Of a stretch of DNA of 64,000 bases, positions 24,101 to 36,400 are shown piece after piece. A program made the translations under genes and the position numbers. The stretch is from Taenia hydatigena. Its lineage: Eukaryota; Platyhelminthes; Cestoda; Cyclophyllidea; Taeniidae. The stretch lies in contig JADWOT020000004.1 in assembly GCA_036345935.2 (NCBI GenBank), positions 6,296,168-6,360,167 on the forward strand, given 5' to 3'. Every line of letters begins with the position of its first letter. Within the stretch, counting starts at the first letter, position 1. The notes under the pieces were generated by a model. The model worked only from the letters and a program-made list of their open reading frames with translations. It had not been told where the DNA came from and searched no databases.

Positions 24101-27100
24101 GTAGTATTACAATAGGCCACGAACTGCTTCCGGGTCTTCGAATGTGAAGGAAAAGCAACTTCTAAGTAATTGTTCATGATATTAAAGAATCCTTAACCTT
24201 TTAAGAAAGTTATTTAGGCAATATGCGACTCTAATCCATCCACCCACTCCCGTACCCATTCACTGAACAAAAGAAACTCTTTACTTAAATTAATGAATCC
24301 TTCTCCTCTTTTGACAAAAAGTTATAGCCCTTAGGCTAGTTCAGAAAGCAACAAAGACTGTGATATATGGGTAAATTGATGTGTCACCAAAGAGGGATTA
24401 AATTACCGAAAACATAAGTGGCAAAGCTTTACGTATTTTCTGCATCAGAAGCGAGCTCTCAAATGAAATGATTTAAAATCTCAATCCATTATGAGGCTCA
24501 TTTAAAAATTTATTAACAGAGACCGGAAGGTCAGAAGGTCAATTCTTTAACTAACAAAATATATTTAAAACGTGAGACAATCATTTTTTGCTTGAAGGGT
24601 TAAAAATTGTGCAAGTTTCTCCAAAGGATCCTGTTAAAGCTCTGCTCTGTGAGCATAGGAATTCACTTTTTGAAGACTCGGAAATCTGTGTGAGTCTTCT
24701 TGGGCACTGTACACCTCTTCGAGGACTAGCGCATGCGTTTCACTTACCCATAGGACGGAAGTAAGTGTGATGCAATGTAGAATCTGCATTGCAGTAATGG
24801 CCAGCAAATTGTGCCCCAGGAAATCAACATAGTCAAAACAAAATTATTCTACACATTATGCAAGGACGAGCTGACCTCCTCCAGCCAATCAACCCAATCC
24901 CAGAGTGTGAAAGTGGCAACAGAAGGGAGCAGCAGTGATCTCTTCCATGTGCGACCCCGCGTATGTAGTTGTGTGTGTGTGCAATGCTGCCTAATCTCCG
25001 TGTGGAAAAAGATGTCTGGTCGTCGTGCCACAATTTTGATTTGAAATTAATGTTTGGTGCTCGAGCCCATGAATGTTTGACACAGCAAAACCTAGTGAAG
25101 ACATTTTAAAAAGCAAACTCAATAAGCGAACTAATAAAAATTTAAAAAAACGCGAAAATCAGAAAAGAATTGGAGAGGTTTGAAACCTTTTGATTCAAAA
25201 CTGTTAACCAGTTTGCCTGGCACAATGGGTGTAAAATCACGCTACTAAATATTGTCAGTAGTAAATCCCGTTAACGGTCTGCTTACAGAACGGAGTTGAT
25301 GGAGGTCCACATCTTGCACGAAATAAGCACTCATGAAAAGCTAAAATTCTGGAAACGAGTAATTCAGCTCATGGGATTAGAACAGATGAAATCACGCCAC
25401 TCTACAGAACTGGACTATAAGCTAAGTTGCTAAGAGGGCAACTTTGGGGAGTGGATTAAAACAGAATAACGTTAGATCCTGGTCACAAGGGTCTCATTTT
25501 TACGTAACAACGCACAGCTATCAAACTCACCGTAATATTTTCTTGAAATGCGACTGGACAAACCTATCTGACTGCTATCATTCGATACCTACAAATTCAT
25601 TTGCCTCCCAAGATCTTGAGAGTTAACACAGATCTGTACCGACAATTGTTTATTTATTATATGATAAAACGAGCTTATAAAGATGATCACCATGGTACTA
25701 AGCAGTAACGGGACTTAAATCCAAGTCAAATGTTTTTGCAGCTGTCTTTAGGTGTAAGCTGGACAAAATTTTAGCATTCAAAATACCCAATGAGCGAAAA
25801 CCGAGAATCAGGTACCTTTTTTATTTAAAGACTGCAAATAATCATTCAGAAAAATTCAAAACAGGAATATTATCTGATGGTTTATGACTTCAGTGTTTGG
25901 ACGTCCAGGAAAAATGAACTCAAATGCGTGTTCGCATTCACGGGAAAGGTCACTGCAATTCTTTCAATTCCAGATCCAAAAAATTGCTCTTATCAAATAA
26001 TTTTGCATTCTCACATGATCCAAGGAGCATAATTATTCTAATAACGCTTTGAAGTAGCGGGATTGCAATGCTGGGTAAGCATATTAGGTCACCCATGATC
26101 CCGCCCTTGAATTGGTGCCATGAGGATTGTTCTAGTATTAGTTACTTAATAACTGCATCTTGTACGGCCAGTAAGTTTCAAAATTGGGGCGCAAGATCTC
26201 TTCTATGTGCAATACCTTGGCCGGTTACGAATTCAGGCAAGTATTGGAGCTTAATAATTTTAGCCGATTCTCATTCACCATCCGAGTCTTGTTTTAGAGT
26301 GTCCTCAAAGGTACTTTCCATTATTATTTAACGCAAAAAATCTGGACCGAATAAAGCACACAACCGCTATTACGTAAAATCAGGCATCTTGTTGTTCTGA
26401 AGTGACATTTGAATGTCGATTCCAAACGGAGCACAATAAATGAAACGCAAAAGCGTCAGGTGATTGGGGCCAGACTTATGCGAAATGTGTATATTTGGCA
26501 AACAGAAAATAAGAAGGGCTTTTGGCTTGGCTTAGCTGCCAGGCCACCTTGCAAAAGCTAAATGGCCACACAGGCGGTCGCAGCTGAAAACGATGGCCAA
26601 ACAAACAAGGTATTGCAGCACGGTGGCGAAACGTTAGGAGCCGAGACAAATAAAACGATGATCTAACTAAGAAACTAAAGTGCTGCATTAAGGTCTTGCT
26701 ACTCGCAGTGTATTTGGAAACATTTAATAGTTCATTTAGACCCGCGCTTAGTAGCGCGCGAATTTAAGTCGCTGTTGATTGCACTTTTATCCAATGGCAT
26801 GCCCTTGGTCTGTTAGTAGCCTCTCAGCTGTTATGAATGCTGCCATTGCACTTTCTGCCATACCACTGTTGCTTCTTCCACCCCGTATTATACCTCATGG
26901 GTAAACGAAGTTCTTTTTCCAGATTATTTGCATAAAAGTAGTATCTTTCAAAGGCGTTAGATTTTAGCATACTAGAAAGGGTATAATTTTACCTAACGTG
27001 GCTTTTGTATTTTTAATTACCCTACGGTAATTATTGTAGAACAAGCACTTAAATCACCCCTTGAGCAAAGCTAACAAGTTCACTAATAAGACACTAAATT

Positions 27101-27282
27101 ACGCTTGAATTTTTCTTTACAGTCTTTAAAAGTTTATTTTGCAGCGTTAATAAATACATTAAATTAAAATCATTTATTTTCTTTGGCGCGCAAAGGAATT
27201 GTCAGCCAAATGACACTTTCTTTGTTGCCATTGGCTGTTTCCTAAGGGTGTGCTCTTTTGGTACAAATATCACGTGTGGGAG
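21186..27282. other. Intergenic stretch between FoxQ2 and PUM3, no gene seen
   Basis: About 6.1 kb separating the divergently transcribed FoxQ2 and PUM3. All ORFs are short, mostly without ATG support, and none shows a recognisable domain or flanking splice sites that join to another frame. The composition is mostly AT-rich. A CCAAT-type element (CCATTGGCTG) lies about 50-60 bp upstream of the PUM3 start. Enhancers for FoxQ2 could lie here but none can be named. Confidence 0.6.
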
Positions 27283-28136
27283 ATGGTGGTTAAAAAGAAT
27301 AAAGAAAAGGTACGAAGTCATTCCATTGCTTAACAGTGTGGCTATATTTTCATCACTAGACACTATGCTTTCTTAAGACAGTGAGTCTAGATTGTCTGTC
27401 GTCCAATGTGTAGAGGCATCCAGATAGTGCTTACTTGAATATTGCTTTTTTAGGCTGGCGAAATCAAGCGAACAGTCAAGCTTAAATCGGAAGAGGGTAA
27501 GCCCCTTTGTCTTAATGCTTGTTTGAAAAATCTAGGAAGTACTTCCAAGAGGTCGGATTCGAAACCGGTAAGTCGGTCTGGAATTTTATCCACTTACCAA
27601 ATGTTCGTCATTTATAAAGTCGTTCTCGCGTCATATAACGCTTCCAAATTAGGTTCTGAAAGGGATTTTGAAGAAATCAAGTACACTGGGGCACAAACCT
27701 GGTAATTAAAGTAATTCTCCCATTGCATATTTGTTGAAGTGGGTTGATATTTAACCCTCGTCCGTCTTCCTTCCCAGGAGGATCAGGTGACTCTCAGAAC
27801 AAGGAGAAGAAGAATCGTACTAAGAAATCAGTTTCAGACAATGCTTTTACAAAAGTTAGTATTTCGGGGACCCAATTTCTTTTTTGTTTGCGATTCTCAG
27901 CCTCCTCTGTAATACTCCTTTTAGGTAGATGATACAGCACTGCCGGAGGATCAGGGTGAAGTAGGTTTAGTTTTTTGTTTTTATCCACCTCATTATTTTT
28001 TAGGGTTCTGTTAAAGGGAAGTCTGGGAATGGAAAGTTTCGTACAGTAGGTTGGCATTTTAGATTAAGCTTCTTGAGAATTGCTTCATTCACTTATTCAA
28101 CCTTGTTATTTTCTTTACAGAAGAAGAAAGTAAAAC
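27283..28136 (+). CDS. PUM3: PUM3 N-terminal small exons 1-6
   Basis: Six exons of 27, 43, 77, 36, 42 and 16 nt encode a Lys/Glu/Ser-rich tail (MVVKKNKEK; GDSQNKEKKNRTKKS; GSVKGKSGNGKFRT; KKKVK), separated by introns of 43-281 bp. Phases are consistent only if the AG-flanked 27536-27567 segment is skipped. The basic, low-complexity content fits a nucleolar localisation tail. Exact borders are predicted from splice consensus alone. Confidence 0.65.
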
Positions 28137-31100
28137 GTAAGTGAATTTTCTTGCTTTGGGTTCCCCGTAGATCTTATTCTTACTTTACCAAACGTCAGCA
28201 GGTAATCCTCCAATGTTTCACTTGTCAAGTGAAAACCTGTTTATTTCCGCTTTCCAGTTGCTAGTGGGAAGCATTGTTTAAATGCCTAGATAGGTCCGAC
28301 GAAATTTGCGCTTTTCGGTCTTTGAGACGCGTTGGTAATTACTGACGTAAAATTAAAACAGTAAGGCATCTTGTCTGTGTTGGTCTACTCCCTAGCGTGC
28401 ATTGTTAAGTAGGCAATGTTGACGGGCGTTCGTAATCCTCCACACTTAAGCTTTTGCATGCGACTGGGACGGGGTTTGGTCTTTTTCAGATCTAACTTAG
28501 CAACCGGAAGGGATTTCAGAATCTTTCTTTATGGTCAGTTGCAGCGAAGCTTTTTAAAATAGCCTGCTTATTGTCCGATAGGCTTTTACACGAAGAAGGA
28601 GCGTCGGCAGGCCCGTCTGACTGCCAAGAAGCATGCAGATGTGGCGGCTACCCTGCTTGCTGACTGGGAGGTGCTGCGTCGCGATGCCACGGAGACATCA
28701 AAGAAGCACGAGCTCGTGGAGAAGATGCTGTCTGCTGCTAAAGTGAGTTGCCGAGCCAATCGTCTGCTATTTTACTCAAGTTTAGATTATCATACCGTCC
28801 GAAAACGATGAATGGGCAATATTAGGTCAACGTATTTGCGCCATGGTATATTTTGCAAACGTGACAATTTACAGATTGGGTTAGTCGGTTCCCTTGTACC
28901 CACCTATTTAGTCTTTTTATTGTGTGTAACCCCAAAACTTATTCTTACCACCGTTTCATGCGTATTTTGAAGTTATTGGACTGAAGTAAGTTTTTTCACT
29001 TGTCTAGAACTTTTGGTTATGGGATAGCCACTCGAATTGCGACCGCTTCATGTAAGCTTGATTTTACCTTCCAGACGAAGTTAATGGATCTAAGTCGAGC
29101 GCACGACACCTCGCGCATCGTCGAGTCAATGCTGCAGCTGGGCACGGAGGCGCAGCGATGGGTCATCTTTGCGGAGCTGAAAGACCGTCTGCGCTACCTC
29201 GCCATGTCCCAGTACGGCAAGCACGTCGTGCTCAAACTCGTCAACTATGGCGCCAAGGAGCATCGACTCGAGCTCTTCAAGGTAAGTTCAACGGGGACGA
29301 TGGAGCGATACTGATGGTGTTATTCCCTTCTTGCTGGTGGGAGATTGTTTAAAGCTCCCTTTTGTGACGTCGCTTGGCAACTTGGTCGTTTTCAGATATC
29401 TGAGAGGTCGGAGTTCTTTTCTTATCCTTATAGATTCGCAGATTCTGCCACACATTTTCACGTATAGTTTGCGGATTCCAACTTGGCTATTTGCTTCATC
29501 GCCTCGGTGGCAAATGTCCTTTGAATAGCCTATGCCCTATGCGCGTTATCTTTTCAGCTCTTCCGAGGCTACGTGGTAAAGCTGCTGCGTCACAGGCACG
29601 CAGCTGAGGTTGTAGAGGTGCTCTACAACGACTATGCGACGGCGGCACAGCGCGCGCTCATTCTGCAGGAGGTCTACGGTCACCAATTTGCCCTCCAGTT
29701 CACTGCCAATAATGTACAGCGCCTTCAGCAAGCTCTCGACCTCGATCCCGACAAGCGAGCCACAATATTGGCCAACCTCAATGACCTCCTCGTAACTATG
29801 GTCTCTAAGTAAGTGTAGATACTGCTCAATCCTTTTGCTGTTCTTTTGGTGGTAAATAGAAGCAAAAAGTGCCTACAAATCTCTTTTTATAAGAGGGGTT
29901 GAATTTCACGGTCAACTCGTCTTCTACGGCGCCGTATGATTGCAGTGAATTTTAAACTAATCTACTTCAGGGGTCTCATGCGTCTAAGCATCGTTCAACA
30001 TCTCCTACTGGAGTACCTCACCGTCATGCTCCAGTCCTCAGACCTCCTCAAACTCCAGACAATCACAAGCACCTCCACAGAAACCACCAAGCTCGTCCAA
30101 GACGTGACGGAATCTACCGCAGAGGAAAATCAGGCTCCACGTCGTGAGGAGCGTCTCTCCGCTTTAGTCGAGACGATCCTCGAAGCCGGTATTGTCTCAA
30201 TGCTGCACACGCGCGAGGGCGTGAAAGCCGCCTTGGCGGTGCTCTGGATCTGCCCACCGAAGGAACGAAAGACCCTAATTAGGTCAATGCGAACCTGCGT
30301 TGTCTCCACTGCGGAGAATGAGCATGGGCATATCTTCCTGATGGGTCTTTTGGATGCGGTAGACGACACAAAACTGTTAGCGAAAACTGTTGTGAAGGTA
30401 AGTGGTGGATTCTTTCGACTTTCAACAATTTAATGTACGAGGTGATGTTTCGAGCTTTCATTATGAACCGAGTTGTTGTTAGTTATGAAGGCTGTAGTCA
30501 ATTGCTATAAACTATGTTGCCTTCTAGGAGTTGTTAGATGATTTGGAGGACGTGGTATGCCACCCGCACGCACGCAAGGTTCTCCTCTATGCCTTAGCTC
30601 CACGGGATCCGCGTCATTTCGCGCCCGCACTCATCTCCTCTTGTCTGGCGGGTGGCGACGACTCGCCCTTCACCAAGAAGCCTCTCGCCACGCGGGCCAT
30701 TGAGCTGCGCGCACCACTAATTGGTCTGCTGCCAGCCCTCCTCCGCCTAGTTACAGAACCGATGGAGGAAGAACAGGGGACAGAAGCGGAAGACCCACTG
30801 ATTCGCCTCTTTGTAGGCAGTGCGGAACACACTGCACCACTGGTGGATAGGGCAAGAGTGGTTCTGCTCGCGGAGATGCTAATTCGAAGGTTGGTCGGTT
30901 TATCTTGCTTTCGAACCCTGAATTCATCTTGTTTGTGTTTTTAAAATATGGTTGTTGTGGAGCCTGAATTTGATAATACTTCAACCCTGACCTAGAAGTG
31001 ATTGGTAATCTTTAGTGTTGATGGACCCAGATTCTTCAACTAAATCTTGCATTCAAACCTGCTGTACAACACTTCTGGTGTCTGTCTATACCGTTTATTT

Positions 31101-33062
31101 TACGGTTTAATTTCCTCTGCTAGAGCTGAAGGCGTTATGAATATTACCACTTTTCGTTTCAGCTCTGCCTACGAACTTCAATTTTCCACCGTAGCCAATT
31201 GCTTTAAACGCACCGGAACCAGGGAGGTCGAACGTCTTGCAGCGATAGATGCGAAGTCCTCCTCCCTCCTCACTCCAGAGGATCTAGCAGAGCTGGAGCA
31301 GGCGCGGAGTCGCGCTCTGCGTCACTTCGTGACGACAGTGCTGGCTCAACCCAACTTCCAGCCCATCGGCTTACCAACGCACTCACCGCACGGCTCCAGT
31401 TCGGCCGAGGCCAAGCGCATGCTCCAGACGCAACGTAGGAAACGCGCTCTTGCCATTGCCGAGGCGGAAGGTGTCAAGAAACGTAAAGTGGTGAGTTGAG
31501 CGTCGTTGTTCTTGTCAGTGGGTTTTGACATTCGCGTCGTCTTCAGTCGATCAATGTCCGAATTAGTCTTCTAATTTTCCATTTCACTTTTCATCAATTA
31601 ATGTAATGAATGTTTCCCCGTTTTGGTGAATGCTCTCCGTTAATCCCTCTTGCTGGACGCTGAGGAAATGCGAAAACAACTATATTATTCGTGGTCTTGT
31701 CGTTTTTAGCCTTACTTTCTCGTTAATCTTTTACGTACGGCGATTGTTTAGGACGTCCAGCTCCTTCGTTTCATGATGAGGGTGTTCACGATTGTTTGGT
31801 CGATCTACATTCGTGTTGTGAGGTGTTAATAATTTGGTCGAGAGTGTGTTGCGTTTTCAAGTCGAAGGGGTCGTGAAGATAGGTCAAGGAAACAGAGGCC
31901 AATGGTGGGCACAAAATGAATCTCGGTGCATTCAGGAGGAATTCAACGACATGCCAAATCACGCATTAGTTTGGAAGAGCAATTTAAATTGAAGCTTCTG
32001 AATTATCTAAGCAAGAGTGAGGTTGCGACCTCCCCTGGTTTTCAGTTTCCTTTTCACCAACCGCTACCCATGACTAAATCAGGATTTGCCTTGGACGAGT
32101 GATTCCGGACTATTGTTCATCTGCCCCTTTTGTAGACAGTGAAAGCCTTCACCAATGTAGATGAGGATAACGAGAAAGGGGATGGAAACGAGAAGTTGGA
32201 GAATGCAGCCGAACCAATGGACACTTCTACTGTTGAGGATGATACTCTTCCCCCAAATTCCCCCTTTCTGGAGCGTCCAGAGGGTCAACTGCTTGTCAGT
32301 CGACTGCTGCAGAATGAAAAGAAGAGCGGCTCACGTAAGTGCTCACCTGGTTATGTGCTCGTTGAGAGGTTCTTCATTTTAACTTTTGCTCACTATCCTC
32401 TTTTGCAGACGAATTTGCTCGTCTCGTGTGTGAACTGGTGCCGGAAGAGACGCTGCAGGCTTGGCTTACGTGCAACCGGTCGTGCTTCACTCTGGTTCAG
32501 TAAGTTTTCGTCTCCCATTTTTATCAAGAATATGATGCTTGCCTTTGAATTGAGAGAAGCCATTTTAGTGGTTCAGTTTAGCTGCTTGTAAGAGGAACTT
32601 TTTTGATGTGGAACATCATGGCAAGTGGATGGGATATCTCCACTCACAAAGTAGGCTTTTTTCTTCAAGAAGATTCTGTTTTAACGTTTGTCCTTTAAAA
32701 TCAATTCCGTTTTTTATGGAACCGATGGACTCAGCTCTAAAAAGAAAGATTAGCTTATTGTTCGAGTGCGTAGACAGGTTGCCTCGTTTCTGGCTTCGTT
32801 ATTGAATCTCTTCATCTCCGATCCTGCTATTACACAAGTCCTCATGCTAATTGCTCCCTACACTATTTCTAGCATCATTTGCCCATTTTTGCTCGGAACA
32901 ATGACGTCTTTTTTGTCCGTCTCTAACAGTCTTTACGAATTGAACAACGAGGAGATATGCGATCGGTTGAAGAAGGTACTGTGTTCTCGAAAGGACCTGA
33001 TCATGGCTTCTCCATTGCCGGGAGCCAAAATTCTGGCAAAGCACCTGTTTTCGAAACAATGA
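27283..33062 (+). CDS. PUM3: PUM3 / Puf6-like Pumilio-repeat nucleolar protein, 15 exons
   Basis: Exons: 27283-27309, 27454-27496, 27778-27854, 27925-27960, 28004-28045, 28121-28136, 28582-28742, 29075-29281, 29558-29808, 29971-30397, 30528-30889, 31163-31490, 32136-32334, 32409-32499, 32774-33062. They sum to 2556 nt (851 aa plus TGA) and every junction keeps phase. Order: Lys-rich N-terminus (1-80), then RFYTKKERRQARLTAKKHAD at 81-100, divergent Pumilio repeats (about 90-430; YGKHVVLKLV, FRGYVVKLLRHRHAAEVVEV, YGHQFALQF), then a C-terminal CPL-type region (LLYALAPRDPRHF; FARLVCELVPEE). This layout is that of human PUM3 (KIAA0020) and yeast Puf6, RNA-binding factors in 60S ribosome assembly. 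The protein is longer than the human one, partly from inserts in exons 11-13. The ATG has a favourable context (GAG before, G after). The first six small exons are the least certain. Confidence 0.88.
28582..30397 (+). CDS. PUM3: PUM3 exons 7-10 (Pumilio-repeat core)
   Basis: Exons 28582-28742, 29075-29281, 29558-29808 and 29971-30397. They carry the diagnostic PUM-repeat helices: MSQYGKHVVLKLVNYGAKEH, FRGYVVKLLRHRHAAEVVEV, YGHQFALQF, then HTREGVKAALAVLW and NEHGHIFLMGLLDAVDD. The clear GC rise in these exons against AT-rich introns supports coding. Confidence 0.92.
30528..33062 (+). CDS. PUM3: PUM3 exons 11-15 (CPL-type C-terminal region)
   Basis: Exons 30528-30889, 31163-31490, 32136-32334, 32409-32499 and 32774-33062. 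They start ELLDDLEDVVCHPHARKVLL and include FARLVCELVPEETLQAWL, then SFLASLLNLF, and end GAKILAKHLFSKQ. Exon 13 holds an acidic Asp/Glu/Asn-rich insert. Exon 15 is read as one continuous frame, though a small intron in 32880-32930 cannot be excluded. The acceptor of exon 15 is the less typical GCGTAG at 32768-32773, chosen because it keeps phase. Confidence 0.82.
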
Positions 33063-33350
33063 CAGCGCTTGTAGAATTTCATCCGTCCATCGTGTTTGCA
33101 TATTCAATCAACAGAGCACTGAAATGCACTTTTCTCTGTTGTATGTGGGTATGCTAACGTGCTCTCTTGTGTGGGCTACGGCAGGCGTCAAGGTTGTTCA
33201 TAATCGGCCGGTTCTTTGTTCATGCTAAGTGCTGGTAGTAAATGGGGTGGGCAGTTTTTAGGAAATTAGTCGGAGAGTAGTGCTCCAGTGTCCGAGAGGC
33301 GGTGATTTGGTTTATCACCGTGAGCGCTTAGAGTATTCCAACGCTCACGA
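33063..33350 (+). other. PUM3-UNK gap with short hairpin
   Basis: The 288 bp between the PUM3 stop and the first in-frame ATG of UNK. I see no AATAAA or ATTAAA here; the first AATAAA after PUM3 is at 33564-33569, inside UNK intron 1. An inverted repeat CGGTGAT N7 ATCACCG sits at 33300-33320, thirty bases before the ATG. Confidence 0.6.
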
Positions 33351-33403
33351 ATGCTACGAGTGGGTTCGTTTATGGAACACCTCGATATGGGTGACGTAGA
33401 CAG
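33351..33403 (+). CDS. UNK: UNK exon 1 (predicted start)
   Basis: Short first exon MLRVGSFMEHLDMGDVDR with donor AG|GTTTGT. It joins exon 2 in phase to give R-YLNEFRT, matching the family, where Y-LKEFRT directly precedes finger 1. The donor is weak and the peptide is not diagnostic, so the true first exon could lie elsewhere. Confidence 0.5.
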
Positions 33404-36400
33404 GTTTGTGTGCTTGTGTTTTAGCAGATTCATACTTTATCCAGATGGCAGGCTGATTGGACCGAATGGGTTCACATTTGTATGTAGTAGAATCTATGCA
33501 TTTAAGAGTGTAGTAACCTCAAAAAGTCGCTTTAAAGATTCTGGTTTAAATTAAAGCAAGCAAAATAAAATAGGTTTAAATAGGGTTTGTATTTTGTATT
33601 ACTGCAACTCAAGTTGTTTGTCAGAAAGGATTCCTTCGTTTGAATTTACCACAGATGTTATATTGCAACCTTGGCGCCTCTTATATTGTGTGCAACGGCG
33701 CTTGGATTCTCCCACATGGTGGTTTTCCTAGGCAGGAGAGAGGAGTCTTGCAATTATGATTATGGTGACTAACCCAGATACATATAGCTATTTTAAAGCG
33801 AATCGGTTACCGTTTGATGTCATGGAGCGACCACGTCATTTAAAGTGATGCACATTTTTCCATCCTCCTAACGTTCGTCTGCAGGTATTTGAATGAATTT
33901 AGGACGACACAATGCCCGTTATTTCTCGAACAACAATGTCATAATCACCGACCTTACACATGCTTTTACTGGCACTTTCCTAATCAGAAACGGAGACGAC
34001 CCATAAAGAAGATCGATGGGACTTTTAATTACAATCCAGATGTTTACTGTGATAAATATGATGAGAATTCAGGCACCTGTCCTGATGGTGATGAGTAAGT
34101 TCTCCTTGAATCATTTAACTGTTGCACTGATTCGCTGCCTGAAAATGCCTCTCCTCTTCATCTAGCTGCCCCTACGCACACCGAAACGCAGGAGACACGG
34201 AACGACGTTATCATCCTCGCTACTTCAAGACAGGGAATTGCATCTACGAAACCACGGAGACTGGTGCATGTGTAAAAAATGGACTTCACTGCGCCTTTGC
34301 TCACGGACCCGACGACTTGCGATTACCTGTATACGATATACGCGAGGTTCAAGATGCCTCTTCGTCCAAGGTTACTGTCAATCTTCCTGCCAGTTTGGAG
34401 AAGGAACGGGTGCTTAGCGAAGACCCCACGTGGAACGGTAAGTCTACCTTTTTTAATTACTCTCAACACTCATTAGCTTGAACCTGTGCATAATATTATT
34501 TGTGTTGTTTATACAAAGGAGAGTGGGATGGCTGATCTAATGGTAGTGGCGCATTTCGTGCGCATTTCACCGCAAAAATAATTGTAGTGTTCAAATGGCA
34601 GGGCGTCATCATTCCACCTTCCCGTTAAATTCACAATTGCCTACTAGTCACGGTTTGAAGGTGTGGTCAGTTTACTTTCGTACCCAAGTAAGTATGGTGA
34701 TGCACAAAATGTGGTGCGAATTCTACACTTCACACACATTCTTGCTTTGATTCTTGCCTGCGCTCCCGTCACTCCATACCTCAGCTGACAATAGCACTTT
34801 CGATTCGCGAATATTTAGTTATCTAACCTCCCGTTCCTGCGAATAAATGGACATTTCTTCGAATTTATTTATTTCTCCTTCGACGAAAAGTAGTCCTGTG
34901 TTGGGGAATGTGCTTCTCTGATTAATTCTTTTGTGCTGCATGAGAACTCATTATTTGCTGTTCGACAAGGCGATTACTGATGTGCCTATCCATTTAAGCT
35001 CCTCAATACTGGTGGTGTAACTAAGATACTGTTATTATAGACTCAATTAAGCGGGTAAGACTTATTCTCATTCATTTCGTCGGAACAATAGAGGGCTATT
35101 TCTTTTCCCTTACCCCTAAGTAACGTTATTTAATTGTTATTTCGGCCAAGCTGTGATAACTACTTACGTGTGCTCAAGGCACCCTACTGACCTTATCTAC
35201 TGGTCCGTTAATCGATGTCGTGGCCAACGTGGGAGATTCAAATTTGTATTTATACAATTTATAAGCCCATGTCCTGTTTACATATATCCGCCAGGGCATG
35301 GCTGAGTCCTCAATTTCGCCATTCAGATGACGAAAGTGTAGCTTGTTTCTTTTTGTGTATCTAATTGGCCACCTAGCCTCCCGTTTAAGGAAAGGCGGAT
35401 CTGTATCTGAGCCTTCGTTCCTTTGATTTGCTTTGAGTAGACACTTTGTTTATAAGTCTATCAGATGTTATCAAATTAGCTGATATAGTGCAAGTTGAGT
35501 TGTTCTGGGCTCTCGCTTTGACGGAGGCTTTATTTAAAACTAATTATTCAACTATTAGCTATGCAAAGTTGTGTGGCAGCCACTTGATGTGGTGTTTGCT
35601 ACTGTTTTTGGCTCTCATGTGATCGTGTGACGACTTTATCTACCTGGGGAAGAGTTTTGCGTGTTTCTACTTCACAATTTATGCAATAGCCGAATCCGTT
35701 GTTATTTATCACCGAAGTTCAAGCACCGCAAACATGTTCCGTGTGTGCAAGGAAACACTCGAACAGGTACGGTTGGAGCATGATCAACTAGTCACTTCTT
35801 TAATAATGATGCAATCGGGCACTTGGAAACCAAGGAAAGTTTTACGAGAGCGAAGAAGGACAGTTTGTCATGTGTTGTTCACAGGCTACACGTGACGACT
35901 TGACAGGTACCAAAATTTTACCATTAAGAAGGTATGCCTACCTTGGGAGCTCTGCCGCACTTTTAACTTTTGTATAATTGTGATTGAGAGCAGAATTGTT
36001 TGCTCATTCATCCTATTCCCCTCTTCCAAGTGAATAATGCATATTTGGAGGTGCAGCTTTCAAAACGAGATGTCAGTGTTTGATTAGTACTGACAGGTAG
36101 GTAGTCATTGACATGGAAACACGTGCAGGAAAAAAGCCATCACTTTTGTGTAATTTTTTTCACGTTTATTTTTCATTGCGCACTGAGCGCTTGACCTGTT
36201 TTTTCAGTGTTAGCGGCTTTGCCATGCTTGCTAGCAGCGTCACACATATGTGACGACTGCGTTTTGTCTCCCACACGTGATCACTGTGATCGCATCGAAT
36301 CGTACCACAAGCATTTGAGTTCAGTTCTTGTTTGAGGATGACTACACGCTTTTTTGACATTTGAGTAGCAGTTAGATAGGTCAGTACGTTACCAGCGGCG

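Noticed and set aside
27536..27567. Possible 32-nt PUM3 exon between exons 2 and 3
   Set aside because: It has AG and GTAAGT borders, but including it breaks the reading frame of the Lys-rich exon that follows; direct joining of 27496 to 27778 keeps phase.
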